49,354 nt of DNA from Nemertoderma westbladi (Eukaryota; Xenacoelomorpha; Nemertodermatida; Nemertodermatidae): the NCBI GenBank assembly GCA_032718475.1, contig JAUCBJ010003589.1, positions 1-49,354 on the forward strand. The letters run 5' to 3'. The notes beneath the pieces are model-generated. The model did not search any database and was not told the origin of the DNA. It saw only the letters and a list, made by a program, of their open reading frames with translations. Of the stretch, positions 1 through 12,200 are shown in pieces. Position numbers and translations under genes: made by a program. The stretch's first letter is position 1. Each line of letters begins with the position of its first letter.

Positions 1-236
1 GCCACTTTTGCCTCTGCCGCTGCCTCGGCTGCTGCCTCTGCCGCTTTTGCCTCTGCCGCTGCCTCTGTCGCTTTTGCCTCTGCCGCTGCCTCTGCCGCTT
101 TTGCCTTGGCCGCTGCCTCTGCCGCCTTTGCCTCTGCCGCTGCCTCTGCCGCTTTTGCCTCTGCCGCTGCCTCTGCCGCTTTTGCCTTGGCCGCTACCTC
201 TGCCGCCTTTGCCTTGGCCGCCGCCGCCTTTCTTTC
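1..236 (-). repeat. Coding minisatellite (Ala/Lys/Glu) inside left Gag
   Basis: Short direct repeats built from gcctctgccgct and gcttttgcc-type units encode alternating A/K/E residues on the minus strand. They continue to the window edge. The right copy has a shorter, different version at about 6730-6990, so this segment varies in length between copies. Confidence 0.8.
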
Positions 237-1439
237 TGCTTCTGCAGCTACCACTGCTGCTTTCTTTCTGTCTTCTATACGTTTTTTCTTTACTTGTTCT
301 TCTTGAACTCGTGTGATGCGGAGTTGTTCATCGAATTTAGCCTGATTCGCAGCCCTCATTTCCACATCGATGGCATCCAACACAAGCTTGGTTCCTTCAC
401 TATTAGGGCTAAGTCCCTCTAACCTTCTCCTCAACTCGTCATCACCTAAAAAACGTTGATAGTCTGACAGATAGATGTCAATGGCATCCCTCTTATGCGG
501 TTTCTCTGCCGTCGCTTCACTTTCCACTTGGGAAGAAATAGCGTCCGTTGATTCTCCATGGGTTGAGCGCTCCTCCAATTGAGCTTTCCACTGAGCTGCT
601 CCTTGAACCTGGCGACTCACCCTTTGAAACCAAGTCTTTACGGCAACTTGCAACGACGTGTCTTGCTTTCGTTTAGAAGCCTCCTCAAAGGCGGATAAGA
701 TTAGCCTAATCCGCAGAACTCTTTCTCTAACTTGATAAAGCAGCGATCCCTGCTCTTGAGGTCCTTGAGGTTGTTGAAAAAGTTGCTTTTCTATTCGCTC
801 CATAGAGCTGAAGAATCCCTGTGCGTATCCGGCTGCGGACCTCTTCCACACAGCTGGATCGATGGTTTCCTTGGCTACTCCCATCCGGTGTATGTCTTCC
901 CAGGCAGCTTCTGATAAATCAAACGGGAGTCCGGGTCCGGGGAAGTTCCATTGCGACTCGACAATAGACTTCAGTTCTTCACTAGTGTATCCCGCATAAC
1001 TATCTCTAGTTGACCGTTGACTTCTCGCCCAATCGATCTGGTGTTCTTCCACCGCGATCAATAACCCAGCGAGCACGGCTGCAGGAAGGATGAGAAGGGG
1101 ATCCGTATAAACCGCATCCGTCATCTCTGCTCCGCTCTCGGGTGTCAGCTCTACAGTATCCTCACTACTGGAGCTGCTGGGCCGCTGAGGAATAAGTTCT
1201 TGACTAACGGGTTGTTGCTGTTCCGCTGCTTCTTGGTCCCGCTTGACCTGAGCTCGGGTGCCTATGATAGACCTACGATGTTGGACCAGCCTAGGTTCTT
1301 TTATTACTACTGGAGGGATGACTTTCCTCACAGTGGGGGGTGAACTGGACTTACGACCAGACGGTTCTACGTCTCTATCTGAGTCGCAGATAGTTACATC
1401 TAATAAACTGTCTGACAGGTTCTGCTTAGTATCAGACAT
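1..1439 (-). CDS. gag: BEL/Pao retrotransposon Gag, N-terminal part (left copy, runs off window)
   Basis: This is the N-terminal part of a retrotransposon Gag, read on the minus strand from an ATG at 1439-1437 and still open at base 1, so the end is outside the window. It aligns along its whole length with the Gag start of the right copy at 5556 (both begin MSDTKQNLSDSLLD), with many substitutions, so the two are diverged copies of one family. No stop is seen in about 479 codons, whereas the right copy has one in the same region. After a predicted-helical middle part the protein enters a highly charged KKKRIEDRK stretch and then a long Ala/Lys/Glu repeat that probably forms a helix or coiled coil. 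The expected role is self-assembly of cytoplasmic retroelement particles. The assignment as Pao Gag rests on homology to the right copy, which continues into recognisable Pao Gag and Pol. Confidence 0.8.
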   Translation of the reverse strand, partial: MSDTKQNLSDSLLDVTICDSDRDVEPSGRKSSSPPTVRKVIPPVVIKEPRLVQHRRSIIGTRAQVKRDQEAAEQQQPVSQELIPQRPSSSSSEDTVELTPESGAEMTDAVYTDPLLILPAAVLAGLLIAVEEHQIDWARSQRSTRDSYAGYTSEELKSIVESQWNFPGPGLPFDLSEAAWEDIHRMGVAKETIDPAVWKRSAAGYAQGFFSSMERIEKQLFQQPQGPQEQGSLLYQVRERVLRIRLILSAFEEASKRKQDTSLQVAVKTWFQRVSRQVQGAAQWKAQLEERSTHGESTDAISSQVESEATAEKPHKRDAIDIYLSDYQRFLGDDELRRRLEGLSPNSEGTKLVLDAIDVEMRAANQAKFDEQLRITRVQEEQVKKKRIEDRKKAAVVAAEAERKAAAAKAKAAEVAAKAKAAEAAAEAKAAEAAAEAKAAEAAAKAKAAEAAAEAKATEAAAEAKAAEAAAEAAAEAKV

Positions 1440-2060
1440 GACTATGTATACCGTTGAATGTCTACTGCTGTATTACAGTCTGAGCAAGTCTAGGAACTCA
1501 GTATTAACTGCTAGCCTAGTAATTAATTACCGGTACTGCTACTCAGTGTAGCGTGATATATATAATATATTAGAATACCGGTATGCTTATAGTATATATA
1601 ACTATTATTACAGACTAGGTTTATCACAGAATACCGGTATAATTTTAGCACAAATATATATAAATATATAATAGGCCTATCGGAATACCGGTATACAGCT
1701 TACACTTATAGTGTATATATATAAGTATAATTACAAACTAGAATTAATTACAAGTACCGGTATAATTTCAGCCGAAATTTATAGAAATAAAGATAATAGG
1801 CCTATCGTAAATACCGGTATATCAATTATTTTAAATAATTGAATTTCTGAATTTTAGGGTTACTTGGTTACTTTACTTACTTTATTACCGTTATTTGAGC
1901 AGTAATCCAACTGATATTGAGACCTAATGGTTGTATGGTAGGCCTACGATTTATAAATCGTTAGATTTGATTTATAATATATATATACCCGTTTTAATGG
2001 GTTTTGTCAATGTTTGAAATAAATGTTATTATTTCTGGGGAGTAATCACTACACAAAGCG
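1440..2060 (-). promoter_or_regulatory. Leader upstream of left gag with ATACCGGTAT palindromes
   Basis: This AT-rich, non-coding stretch lies directly upstream of the left gag start. It contains about six copies of a palindrome centred on ACCGGT (usually ATACCGGTAT), spaced roughly 50-70 bases apart, with interspersed TAGGCCTA motifs and TATATA runs. The same leader, inverted and somewhat longer, precedes the right gag. Homology between the two leaders stops at about 2060, at the motif read CGCTTTGTGTAGTGA on the minus strand. That is the likely edge of the element's internal region. A promoter or RNA-packaging role is inference only. Confidence 0.55.
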
Positions 2061-3613
2061 GTGCGCTTTCAGTGAAGTGTTACGTACAGGACACTAAAAC
2101 AAATAATACTAATTTACCTAAGTTACTTAATACTACAAATTACGTACAATTCGGGTTGAGATTACAATCTCTAAATAAACACAAAAATTTACAAAAACAC
2201 AAATACGAATTTTTAGGGTAATTTTACAAGAAGTCTACAAACCAGCCTAACAAAGGGTTAGAAAACCGGTTATTACAACGGACAGGGTACTACGGTATTT
2301 GAAATAATAAGTAGTAGTAAATACACTGCGTTGTCCAGATAGGAAAATACCACCGCCTGACGACCTATAGCCGTATCGCTATAGGTTCTACGTTATGTAT
2401 CACGGAGTGTTCCTACCTAGAAGTTAATAGAGCTAATCGAATGTGCCTATCAACCACTTTACAACACAGATATAATGTCTACAATAATTACTTCGGAAAG
2501 TACTGTACACTAAACCCTAAATTAGGTACGAGTACTTGTACAACAGATAATCAGTAGTTAAATATACTTGAACAGCTAAAAGAACCACGGCATCTGCTGG
2601 AGTGACCGATGCACAAAATCACCAGTCTTTACCTACGCCGAGCAGCCCGTGTAGTACCGGGGTTAATTTAACTATAGCGGTATGTATAACAAACACAATT
2701 ACTGTAGGAACAAACTTGGGGAATGAATGTTGCGGATAATCGCATAAACTCTGAATAATAAATATTACGCTACGCGTACAAACTACTCAAACAAAATACA
2801 GACCGAACACTGACAGACTACTATCAAGCCTAAACAAACTACGGTATATGCAGACTCCGAAATGATTAGGGAGTATGCGCTCTAACCCAGTAGTGCGACT
2901 TATTCTTTAGTTGGGGGTTTACCTTACAGCGTTCGCTGCCCCTACTTCCTAACCGTACTTAATCGGACAAATGATCTACACACGCTGCAATCCGTTCAGA
3001 CCTAATAACAGCCGGACAACTATCCAGCCTACAAATTATCTAAATAAAATTATACGCTACCCGTACAGACTTACACAAACAAAGTACAGACTAAACGATG
3101 GCAGACTACTCTCAAGCCTAAATAAACTACAGGACATGCAGACTCCGAAATGATTAGGGAGTATGCGCTCTAACCCAGTAGTGCGACTTATTCTTTAGTT
3201 GGGGGTTTACCTTACAGCGTTCGCTGCCCCTACTGCCTAATCGTACTTAATCGGACAGGTGATCTACACACACTGCAATTCGTTCGGACTTAACAGCAAT
3301 CAGACAACAGCTCAGCCTACAAATTGTCTGTACAATCTGATCAGGTTTACACGCCTTCTGTTCAATACTGGCCTACAAACAAATAAAACTGACAGAAATA
3401 GGCCTAAGTAAAAATCCCAATAAAAACCAGGCGTCCCCGATTAATTATTAAGACCTACCGGCATATATAATCAAATCGAATAATACTGCTGTACTTATAC
3501 GGAAGTACCGGTACCGGTCCGGCCACTGATCAGGCAGTCAGGCCTACTGGTTACCGGTCGACCGGTACTTTCGACTTTATTGCTTACTGCAATAAAGAAG
3601 CTATATCCTTTAA
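2061..3613. other. Non-coding spacer between the two divergent element copies
   Basis: No credible gene is seen; ORFs are short and unlike known proteins. The segment holds a two-copy 288-bp tandem repeat (annotated separately) and ends beside an LTR-like sequence at 3614. It may be the terminal repeat of the left element, but it is not visibly homologous to the LTR-like sequence next to the right copy. Confidence 0.5.
2757..3333. repeat. Tandem duplication, two copies of about 288 bp
   Basis: The block containing AATGATTAGGGAGTATGCGC occurs at 2861 and again at 3149. Flanking sequence matches closely over the full 288-bp period, including the TTTAGTTGGGGGTTTACC stretch and the ACTTAATCGGACA stretch. 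Differences are scattered substitutions and small indels. Confidence 0.85.
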
Positions 3614-4813
3614 TGTTCGCGCTTTCAGACCTTTGGCAGTTTAACCCACCAAATTAAGATGTCTTCTAGATATTAAATCGGTTTTTAGTCTATGACAAGT
3701 ATTTGATTCACTACACTAGTCGAAACCAATCTGTGCGCGATCATTCACCCGCTGGATATTCCCGGGAGATTGGGTTCGACGGTTTAATTTTATTGCTATG
3801 TAAGCCTAATGTATTATTCGACTGACAGTACTATATAATCTCTGACAATATTATTCACCTTCGGTAATATTAACAGTTCCTTTAGGACGTGGCGCTTTAT
3901 CTATATAAACAGAGTTATGACTTAAACTACTCACAACGATATGGCTTAATTATAATTCACATATATGGCGCATTCTTTAGGAATTGCTTCTTTAACAGAC
4001 TCACTCATACACAATGCTGCACAATACTGCACACTAATCTGCCAATCTTCACTGATTTTAGTCACATATAAAAGGAACACAGACTGACTCATGTAGGGTC
4101 TATCAAATAACATTAGATTCACTTCAAACCACTTTAACATAAGTCACAATCGTTTATCTGTAACCCTTCTCTCTTACCTTCGGTATATCAAGAATATTGG
4201 GTTTCGGGGTTATTTATCGTTATTCCAAATATAATTATTCATCAACCATATTATGAAGAACTGACGGTAAATAGCAGTATAAAACAACAATGAAAACACT
4301 GATTGTTATGAGTTTGCAATGTTTCAGCAGTCAGCATGTATGATCAGTCAGCAGTTAAAGGATATATGTCCTTGTAATTAAACCTACTAGTGTAAGACTA
4401 AAAACAGTAAAGCACAAAATACTTCCAAGCCGTTCTTTCTTTGGCTCAGGACTGAATGTAAACACTGCACATCGGAAATTTTCTGTACAAGGAGCCACAA
4501 AAACGCTCTAATTGGCTGACTGAACTGAGAGACGCCGTAGAACAAAGGAAATCAACACGTATGAATGTCAGCTGTTAACCGTAGTCATAGTAACTACTGT
4601 TCAAGAGTAGCTATCACCCCTTTGCGTCACGAATTGCCATAGAATCATAAAATATGCCTTTCACAGTACACATACGGAGGAAATAGGTCTTAGATCCTCT
4701 AAAAACACCGATACAGCAATAATACGGTCTCTTACACTTATTAAATCAACTACAGAGTATTTTAATGTAAAAGATAATAAAAATAACGGGGCAATTCAGC
4801 AAAGGCTTTTACA
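3614..4813 (-). mobile_element. LTR-like 1.2-kb sequence, first copy
   Basis: Read on the minus strand this starts TGTAAAAGC and ends GCGCGAACA, that is TGT...ACA as in LTRs. It matches the plus-strand sequence 18349-19514 over its whole length with substitutions and indels. A CCAAT-type motif lies in both copies, as expected of an LTR promoter. It abuts the leader of the right BEL/Pao copy at 4814. Direct flanks (TTTAA before, CGCTC after) do not form a target-site duplication, so it is not a simple solo LTR. Which element it belongs to is unresolved. Confidence 0.65.
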
Positions 4814-5555
4814 CGCTCTGTGTAGTGACTCCCCCCAGAAATAATAACATTTATTTCAAATATTGAAAAAACCCATTTTAACGGGTATATATATTATAAA
4901 TCAACTCAAACGATTTATAAATAGTAGGCCTGCCATACAACAATTAGGTCTTAATATCAGTTGGACTACTGCTTAAATAACGGTAATAAAGTAAGTTAAA
5001 GTAACCAAGTAACCCCTAAAATTCAGAAATTCAATTATTCCAAAATAATTGACATACCGGTATTTACCATAGGCTTATTATATTTATTTCTATAAATTTA
5101 GGCTGAAATCATACCGGTATTCTGTAATTAATTCTAGTCTGTAATTATACTTATATATATACTATAAGTGTAAGCTGTATACCGGTATTCACGATAGGCC
5201 TATTATATATTTATAAATTTAGGCTGAAAATTATACCGGTATTCTGTAATTAATTCTAGTCCATAATTATACTTATATATACTATAAGTGTAAACTGTAT
5301 ACCGGTATTCACGATAGGCCTATTATATATTTATATATATTTGTGCTAAAATTATATACCGGTATTCTGTGACAAACCTAGTCTGTAATAATACTTATAT
5401 ATACTATAAGCATACCGGTATTCTAATATATTATATATATCACGCTACACTGAGTAGCAGTATCGGTAATTAATTACTAGGCTAACAGTGATACTGAATT
5501 ACTAGACTTGCTTAAACTGTAATATAGCAGTAGGCATTCAACTGTACAAACAAAC
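4814..5555 (+). promoter_or_regulatory. Leader upstream of right gag with ATACCGGTAT palindromes
   Basis: This AT-rich non-coding leader is homologous, in inverted orientation, to 1440-2060. It carries seven ACCGGT palindromes (about 5053, 5111, 5179, 5233, 5299, 5356, 5412) and repeated TAGGCCTA motifs. It joins the LTR-like sequence on its left and the Gag ATG at 5556 on its right. A primer-binding site complementary to a known tRNA was not recognised at 4814. Confidence 0.55.
5051..5425 (+). repeat. Tandem repeat of about 122 bp in right leader
   Basis: The motif ATACCGGTATTCTG recurs at 5111, 5233 and 5356 with the intervening sequence conserved, including CTATAAGTGTAAGCTG and the ACGATAGGCCTATTATATAT stretch. 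The left leader has fewer units, so the number of units differs between copies. Confidence 0.75.
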
Positions 5556-8500
5556 ATGTCTGACACAAAGCAAAACCTGTCAGACAGTCTCCTTGATACA
5601 ACCATATGTGACCCAGACAGGAGTGTGGAACGTGTGAGACCGAAGTTCAACTCACCTCCTACTGTAAGAAAGATCATCCCTCCAGTAGTAATATCAGACC
5701 CTAGGCTAGTCCAACACCGTAGGTCTATCATAGGCACTCGAGCTCAGGTCAAGCGGGACCAAGAAGCAGCAGAACAGCAACAACCCGCGAGCCGAGAACT
5801 TATTTCTCAATGGCCCGACAGCTCCAGTAGTGCGGATACTGTAGAGCTGACACCCGAGCACGGAGCAAAGATGACAGATGCGGTTTATTCGGATCCCCTT
5901 CTCATCCTTCCTGCAGCCGTACTCACGAGGTTATTGATTGCGGTAGAGGAACACCAGATTGATTGGGCGAGAAATAAGCGATCAACTAAGGATAGTTATG
6001 CGGGATACGCAAGGGAAGAACTGAAGCCTATGGTCGAGTCGCAATGGAACTTCCCCGGACCCGGACTCCCGTTTGATTTATCGGAAGCTGCCTGGGAAGA
6101 CATACACAGGATGGGAGTAACCAAGGAAACCATCGATCCAGCTGTGTGGAAGAGGTCCGCAGCCGGATACGTACAGGGATTCTTCAGCTCCATGGAGCGA
6201 TTAGAAGAACAATTGTTTAGACAATCACAAGGACCTCAAGAGCAGGGAGAGCTGCTTTATCAAGTTCGAGAAAGAATTTTAAGAATCAGACTAATCCTAT
6301 CGGCCTTTGAGGAGGCTTCGAAAAGAAGGCAAGACACGTCGTTGCAAGTTGCCGTAAAGACTTGGTTACAGCGGGTGAGTCTCCAAGTTCAAAGAACTGC
6401 CCCGTGGAAATCTCAGTTAGCTGAGCGCTCAACCCATGAAGAATCCACAGACGCTACATTTTCCCAAGTGGAAAGTGAAGCGACAGCAGAGAAACCGCAT
6501 AAGAGGGATGCTATTGACATCTATCTGTCAGACTATCAACGCTTTGTAGGTGATGAAGAGTTGAGGAGAAGGCTGGAGGGGCTTAGCCCTAATAGTGAAG
6601 GAGCCAAGCTTGTGTTGGACGCAATCGATGTGGATATGAGAGCTGCGAACCAAGCTAAATTTGATGAACGCCTCCGCATCACTAGAGTCCAAGAAGAACA
6701 AGTAAAGAAAAAACGTATAGAAGACAGAAAGATAGCAGCAGCGGCAGCAGCAGAGGCAGAGGCAGAAGCAGAAAGAAAAGCGGCAGAAGTGTAAAGAAAA
6801 GCGGCAGAGGCAAAAGCTGCAGCGGCAAAATCAGATAGAAAAGCGGCAGTGGCAGCAGTAGAAGCGGAAAGAAGAGCGGCAGAGGCAAAAGCTGCAGCGG
6901 CAGAATCAGATAGAAAAGCGGCAGTGGCAGCAGTAGAAGCAGAAAGAAAGCGAGCATTGGCAGAAGCAGAACGAAGAGCAGCTGAAGAGACCACCCAACT
7001 GGAGTTGGAGGATATTCAGGAGAGTCAGGACTGCATAAATAAACAGTTAACAGCTAGTCAAATGCAGATGATGAGTCGATCTACTCCCAAGAGACAGGGT
7101 TTTACATCATCAGATGAGGGCGATACAACAGATCCTGAAGGCGGAGGAAATCGATCTCGTCTCAGCAGACGTAGAAGAATGTCCCACCGTCAGAAATTGC
7201 ATGATTTGCCCCCAGCTGTTCGAAAACAACTAGTTAGCACAGACTTAGGTAGTACAGAACCCACAGACCAAATTATTAAAATAGACAGACTCCCTACTAT
7301 AGTAGATGAGCCTGAAATAATTAGTTCTCGAATCCCCCCCTTCGGTGATAGAGACACCTGTACTCCCAGAACCTACCTCTAGATTCCCTTTGCATAGCAC
7401 TAAGCTACCTGTGCCCAGCAGAACAGCCCAGGAGACAGTTCATGTTCTGTTCATGTTCATATTAATGATTTGTCGCCCGTTGTCCCTCGTCTGCCCGCTA
7501 CAACGTTGGCGGCTCCCGCTTCGGCGGTCGAGTGGGTGGATGAGAGACCGCGGGGGATGGATCTCCTGCTCGGGCAGATGCAGGAGACTGTTAAGCAGTT
7601 CAAGGGCACAGTAAGGGAAAGTAGGTTAGAGTTGCAAGAAGTGCAGCAAAGTATCGCGTTAGAACGCGATAAATTAGTAAATACACAAAGGGGTATACCA
7701 CCACCCCCGGTAACAATGTGTCAACCTGTTAGGTCTGAAGTATCTCATGCGCAAGGTGTGGAGCCTACACGCATCTATACTGCTAGTGAAGTGGAAACTC
7801 CTATAGTGAACCCTATTAAGGGTAATTATAAACCTGTTGATAATGATATTCCCTATAGACTTGTTCATAATCCGAGAAATTTATATACCGATAACTCAAT
7901 ATTAAATAACACGATGGCCCAAGAAAGTTTTACACGTCAAATGGCTAGAACCGAAGCCCGTCAAGCGGTAAAGGTGGGAGAGATAGTCAAGTTCAATGGA
8001 GATGAGATGAAATGGTTACCTTTTAATGAATATTACAAAGATAACATACAGAACTCTGTGCTATCTAATGGAGAGAAACTTAGATTCCTCATCAAGTGTT
8101 TGGAAGGATCTCCCAAGTTAATGGCGTTAAAGTTTATTGGACATCCGGATGGATTAAGACAAGTTTGGGATACACTAAACATCAGGTATGGTAATAGGAA
8201 TAACATAGCTAAATATTTGTATGCAAAATTAGTAGGGCCCCGAAAGTTCATTAGCAGCGGGATAATAGAGTTTACCGATGAGATTCAAGAGATCTGTAGA
8301 CAATTAGATTGGTTAGGTAAGTCTCATGAATATCAGAGTTCTATGGTTATTGGAGCCGTGGCTTCTACTTTATCTAAGGGTGGAGTAGGTACACGCTGGG
8401 ATAAGAAAGTGTTATATATGATGGAACAACAACGACGAGACCCTACCATGGCTGATCTCATGTCATTCTTAGATGGAGAAGTGAAATTACAACTCCTAAA

Positions 8501-9245
8501 ACAGTCCAGAGAGAAGACACCGGAAAACAAGGTAAGTGAGAAACCCGTTTCTAGGAGAAAAGTAACACCAGTGTGTTATACCGACGACGGCAAAAGCCAG
8601 ACTTCTCAAGGAGAGGATAGCGGGAAAGACACTGAAAGATCTTATTATGTCAATAAAACGCCTAAAGAACAGGTAAGTAAATTCAAGTCTCGAACCAATG
8701 ACAGGAGAGAACAGGTAAGAAAAACTCCTCCTACGTCTCCTAAGAGAATTCAGGTGAGAAAGCCCGAAGAAAGAACAAATGTGCACAATGTTATTCAAAA
8801 TAAGGTAAGTAACATCAAACCGAAATGTGTGCTATGTGACGGGACCCACCATTTGAATATGTATGATGAATTCCTGAAGAAATCATTAACAGAGAGACGG
8901 GAAGTCATGTGGGATAAGCGGTTGTGTTATAATTGCCTCAGACAAGGACACCAATGGCGAACCTGTTACTCCGACACAAGGTGTGCAAAGTGCGGTGCGA
9001 AACATCATATTTTGTTGCACACTGAATTCGAACGAAACAGTCCGAGTCAGGTAAGTGATTCCGAACTACATGTCCAATTCAGTGATGTGAACGACACTGA
9101 CCAAAGTTCTGAGATGGAAGGATTCTATACAGATGAATTCTCCGACGAAGATGAATCCTGTTACATGATAAATACCGCTGTGTATCGAGCACTTACGTAT
9201 GAAAAAGACACAGACAGTGACCTCACCCTAACTACTTCTGATTGA
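5556..9245 (+). pseudogene. gag: BEL/Pao Gag (right copy, interrupted)
   Basis: The Gag frame starts at ATG 5556 and stays in one reading frame to the TGA at 9243, with breaks. A TAA stands at 6792-6794 in the charged Ala/Lys/Glu repeat. A run of seven C at 7334-7340 is followed by a shift to the +1 frame, where coding-like sequence continues past the stop at 7380. The original frame resumes near 7460. Residues encoded from about 7930 to 8520 form the DUF1759-type Pao Gag core (start near VKVGEIVKFNGDE). A zinc region follows: CVLC at about 8826, CYNCLRQGHQWRTC (CX2CX4HX4C) at about 8926, and CAKCGAKHHILLH at about 8983, the arrangement usual for Pao. The role is particle assembly and RNA binding. 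The acidic tail ends at TGA just before protease. Confidence 0.88.
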
Positions 9246-12200
9246 CAACCATCTTGGAAAGCGCCAACTTCCAATGTAGAAATCCGAGAATTTCCTGTAG
9301 TACAGTTAAGGGTCCACGGACCTAAAAGGAGTTATATAGTGAACGCCCTCCTTGACTCCGGTAGCACAGGAACATTCATCGACAAAGAACTAGCCGAAGA
9401 CATCTTTGCTGGACAACCCAAGTTCCGAACTAAGCTAAACATGTCAGGAATTATGCATTTTTGGAAATCTACAGTAATCGCGGATTATTATGTAGGTGCG
9501 TTGTCCACCCCCCAGGATGAACTAGGAGAACATAGTATAAGGTCAGTAAAAATGGTGGCGATAAAGAACTTCGCTACCAGCCAAGTGGAACCTTATAACT
9601 GGGATGAGGACGATTTCACCCAGCAGCTCGAAATACCTAGATTTAACACCGATTACCCTGGAGTGCAAATACTTATCGGTCAAAACGCGCATGAAGCGCT
9701 CGAAACATTGGAGAAACGGCCTGCTCAACCGCAACCACTACAAGCTTATGCGGGAAGAACTAGAGTGGGTTGGTACTTTACTGGCCCTTCCCGTAGAACT
9801 CTCATGGAAAGATTACCGAAAGATCAGGTATATCAAGTAAGAGAATGGGAAGTTGAGAGCAGTGAGTTAGACGATCCAACTGAGGGAACACCATACTCCT
9901 CAGATAATGACGATGTCCACCAACTATTCGACGAGGAGAATACCATTGATCTCCTTAAGGAAAACCAGACTTGGCAAAACCAAGTGAACTTATGTCAGCT
10001 CCTTGAACACGCCGTACGATTCTTTACTCAAGAGGCTGTAGAGCCCAATTCCTACGATAAGGCCCTATCGGTAGAGGAAGAAAGAGCCAAGCAGATCCAA
10101 GAGACAACTACACGTTTTCTTAAAGATCAAGGTAGATATGAGATCGGTCTACCTTTCCGAAAGCGAGAACCAAAGTTCATAAACAACAGACCCTTGGCGG
10201 AGAAAAGAATTGCTCAACTACATCAACGCCTTACGGCAAATTCTTCAGCTAAAGAAATGTATCAAACGCAGTTGAAGAAATATATTAGCAAGGGATATGC
10301 GGAGCGAGTACCGGAAGAAACACCTATAACTGAGAGAACGTATTATTTAACTCACCATTACGTTCCCAAACCCGGTAAACCCCATGAGGTACGAGTGGTG
10401 TTTGACGGCTCGGCCCTCTATATGGGCCAATCCCTTAATTCCGAATTGTTACCTGGACCCAACTTACTCCAATCCTTGTTGGGAATACTCTTAAGATTAA
10501 GACAATATTCAATCGCTTTCGCCTCAGATATAGAAGGCATGTTCTTACAAGTCAAGGCGCTGGATAGGGATCGAGATAGCCTACGATTTCTGTGGTGGCC
10601 TGAAGGAGACCTCAACCAGAAACCGGTGGAGTACTGGATGACCATCCAGGCTTTTGGGATAATCTCAAGCCCTTCAAACGCCTGTTCAGTGGTGCGCACC
10701 ACTGCGGATGACAACCGAGAAGCCTTCTCTAAAGAGGTGATTGACAACATCAAACGGGATATATACATGGACGACAACCTAAAGTCCCTTCCATCAGTCG
10801 AAGAAGCCATTGATGTCGCTAAAGGAACGGTAGAGTGCTTAAAAAGAGGTGGATTTCGACCATTTTCGACCTAAATTCACCAGCAACTCCCGTGAGTTTC
10901 TGGAGTCGATCCCGGTAGAAGATCGAGGAGCGAAAGACCTAGATCTAATCAAAGATGATCTTCCAGAAACCAAGACACTTGGTTTGAAATGGGACACAGA
11001 GAGAGATATCCTGTTTTTCCAGCTAAAACAGCGAGATAATCCAGTTCGGACTAGACGGATTTGTTTAAGTATCCTGAGCACTTATTTCGATCCATTGGGA
11101 TTTATTAGCCCAGTTATATTGATTGCTCGGAGTTTAGTACAACAAATGTGGCTTGAAAACCACTCATGGGACGATCCACTTAAGGGAGACTTATTAAAGA
11201 AGTGGATGAAATGGGAAGATTCTCTACCAGCCATCGAGAACTTTATAATTTCCCGTTCATATTTTGGTCATGTTCTCCCTACGTATTCCTATCAACTCCA
11301 TGTGTTTGGAGACGCCAGCGATATGGGAATAGGTATAGTAGCCTACCTAAGAGTGGAAACTCCGGATGGAATCAAAGTCGCCTTGGTTACCTCTAAGGCA
11401 TTGATAAACAACAATTTGAAAGTTCCTCGAGCGGAGTTAAAAGCGGCTCTATACGCTACAGCCATCGGCCGGAATGTAACAGAACAGATCGATTATCCAT
11501 TGGAGAAAACTGTCTATTGGACCGACGCTTTACTCGTGTTGGAGTATATAACCAATGAAGTCTGTCAGTTCAGCGTCTTCGTTACCAACAGAGTAGCCAT
11601 TATACTTAGTCGCACGAAGATGGATCAATAGAGACATTGCCCCGGAACGATCAATCCAGCAGACATCGCCTCCAGGGGAGCAACTCCACAAGAACTGGTA
11701 GATACTCCAGACTGGTTAGGTGGACCCGACTTCCTCTACAAAGAAGAAGAAGAATGGCCTCCTCATCTTACTACAGCAGAGATTAGACAGGCCAAGGGAG
11801 CGGAGAAAGTCAAACCTAAAACTCGGGCGAGTAAATCGAAGTTATTTAAACCTATGGTAGATCTGTCTGTACTACATACTTCCGGAGACGACGCTTTGGA
11901 TCAGAAACCCACAGCCACAAATAAGTTTGTTGTGGAAATCCGTGAGAAGGATTGGAAATCTGGAATACCAGACGTCTCGCAAGGACTCTCACCTCTCCTG
12001 CAGAGAGCGATACATCACTACAGTTCCTGGAATCGGCTCTGTAAGGCCGTTACATATTTAAAAAGATGTTTTCACCATCACTACTCCGGGATGAAGACCA
12101 AAGGTGATACCGCTCCACTAACATCGGTGCAGGTCCATGTTGTTAAAGATCTTCCCAAATATAAGATATCCGACAGGTTTCTGAAGGAGAAGATCAGTTA

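Noticed and set aside
1258-1551. 97-codon plus-strand ORF, and its inverted twin at 5477-5737
   Set aside because: Both are antisense to the Gag start of the two retroelement copies; their similarity only reflects the inverted duplication.
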